The notes below the pieces were generated by a model. That model saw only the letters and a list, made by a program, of their open reading frames with translations. It did not search any database and was not told where the DNA came from. A stretch of 27,712 nt of DNA from the IMG/VR virus record IMGVR_UViG_3300031673_000376, positions 1-27,712 of that record, one strand, 5' to 3'. Within the stretch, counting starts at the first letter, position 1; every line of letters starts with the position of its first letter. The translations under genes were made by a program, and so were the position numbers. Shown here piece after piece: positions 26,849-27,712 of this stretch. Source of the DNA: a virus.

Positions 26849-27712
26849 ATGATGCTGCAAACGACAATCGTGGTCCCGGTGCTGAACGCCCTGGACTATA
26901 CCCGGCTGTTCTGGCAGAGCTTGGTTCGCAACACCGACCCGGCGGAGGCCAGCGTGGTCTTCGTGGACAACGGCTCGACCGACGGGACGCGGGAATGGCT
27001 GGATCAGATTATCAGGGAGGGAACGATTTACGGACCGGATGGCCCATTTCAGTTGGGGAATAGCCAGCCCAAAATTCAGGCGATTCTCAACAAGACCAAC
27101 CGGGGTTTCCCCGGCGGCTGCAACGACGGGATCGGGGTTGCCTTGGAGAGCGGCGCCGACCTGGTTTGCCTGATGAACAACGACGTGCTGCTCACGCCGG
27201 GCTGGCTCCCCGGGCTGCGCGCCCACGTCGAGGCAGGACGTCCGGACGTCATAGGTCCGGTGACCAACTACGCCGCGGGCCTCCAGCAACACTCCATCAA
27301 CCTGTACAAGAGTGTCGAGGACCTCGACCGCGAGGCGGCCAAATACGCGGAGCAGCGCCGGGGCGAGTTTCTGCCGGTCTCCTGGCTGGTTTTCTTCTGC
27401 GTGCTGGTCCGCGCCGAGGTTTTCCGGGCGCTCCGGGAGTCAGAGGCGCCGGCCGGCAAGGAACCGAACCCCGGCGAACTCGACGAGGACTTCGGGATCG
27501 GCAACGGCGAGGACATCGACTTCTCGATCCGCGCCGGCCGCGCAGGCTTCCGGCTCGGTATCGCCCGGAACGTCTACCTGCACCACTTCGGCGACCAGAC
27601 GTTCAAGGCCAACGGCATGGACCTGCGGCTGCTCGTCAGGGCCGCCAACGCGAGGCTCAAGCACAAATGGGGAGGTGAGTTCATTGAGCGACTCAAACAA
27701 GAAATCGAGGAC
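26849..27712 (+). CDS. GT2-family glycosyltransferase (partial, open at the window end)
   Basis: At least 288 codons are open without a stop. The N-terminal GT-A fold reads TIVVPVLNALDYTRLFWQSL, then VVFVDNGSTDGTREW (nucleotide-binding Asp), NKTNRGFPGGCNDGI, VCLMNNDVLLTPGWL (the DxD-like metal site, here NND), and later GNGEDIDFSIRAGRAGF and YLHHFG. The protein should transfer a sugar from a nucleotide sugar to a phage or host target. It could decorate a structural protein or alter host surface glycans. The spacing from GAGGAGG favours the second ATG at 26852. A TTG at 27684 behind GGGGAGG may open the next gene in another frame. Confidence 0.82.
   Translation, partial: MMLQTTIVVPVLNALDYTRLFWQSLVRNTDPAEASVVFVDNGSTDGTREWLDQIIREGTIYGPDGPFQLGNSQPKIQAILNKTNRGFPGGCNDGIGVALESGADLVCLMNNDVLLTPGWLPGLRAHVEAGRPDVIGPVTNYAAGLQQHSINLYKSVEDLDREAAKYAEQRRGEFLPVSWLVFFCVLVRAEVFRALRESEAPAGKEPNPGELDEDFGIGNGEDIDFSIRAGRAGFRLGIARNVYLHHFGDQTFKANGMDLRLLVRAANARLKHKWGGEFIERLKQEIED

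Overview
The window is one continuous piece of a tailed double-stranded DNA phage (Caudoviricetes) or of a prophage. All convincing genes lie on the + strand, are packed tightly with many 4-base NTGA start/stop overlaps, and follow the standard order of a phage with HK97-type head assembly. The DNA is GC-rich. ATG, GTG and TTG starts are all used, usually behind a strong GGAGG-type ribosome binding site, so the host is a bacterium with ordinary Shine-Dalgarno translation. Nothing in the window identifies the host phylum, and no tRNA, rRNA, integrase or attachment site was seen.

Layout. 1-1640: end of an unknown gene, an MT-A70 adenine methyltransferase, an overlapping ExK-containing protein (nuclease-like), and a 25-codon remnant resembling the start of a replisome organiser. 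1641-3249: promoter, candidate leader peptide and attenuator hairpin, then a replication-initiation protein with tandem repeats inside its gene (candidate origin), then a DnaC-like AAA+ helicase loader. 3250-6758: small proteins, RusA resolvase, a coiled-coil protein of unknown role, a ParB/sulfiredoxin-fold protein and a methyltransferase-like ORF. 6759-7092: a control region with a candidate terminator and a good sigma70-type promoter. 7093-8494: small proteins, an XRE-type repressor-like protein and a radical SAM protein. 8529 onward: a promoter and the late module. This comprises TerS-like protein, accessory genes, a GGCNN pentamer array, TerL, zinc-ribbon and membrane proteins, a double-hairpin terminator near 14650, portal, SPP1 gp7-like head morphogenesis protein, fused prohead protease, HK97-fold major capsid protein, decoration/structural proteins, head-tail connector, head-tail joining protein, gp10-like tail completion protein and tail terminator. 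The window closes with an open-ended GT2 glycosyltransferase; the tail genes are beyond the edge.

How it works together. The left half supplies replication (initiator plus loader), Holliday-junction processing (RusA) and DNA modification (MT-A70). The right half packages DNA (TerS/TerL/portal), matures the head (protease, capsid protein, decoration) and builds the neck. The more unusual parts are: the MTase/ExK gene pair, the leader-peptide/attenuator arrangement before the replication genes, the XRE plus radical SAM pair, the GGCNN array with adjacent hairpin, the repeated appearance of CxxC zinc knuckles in morphogenesis-region proteins, a protease with extra domains, and a glycosyltransferase inside the neck/tail cluster. 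All functional calls are from motif recognition by eye; no database search was run.
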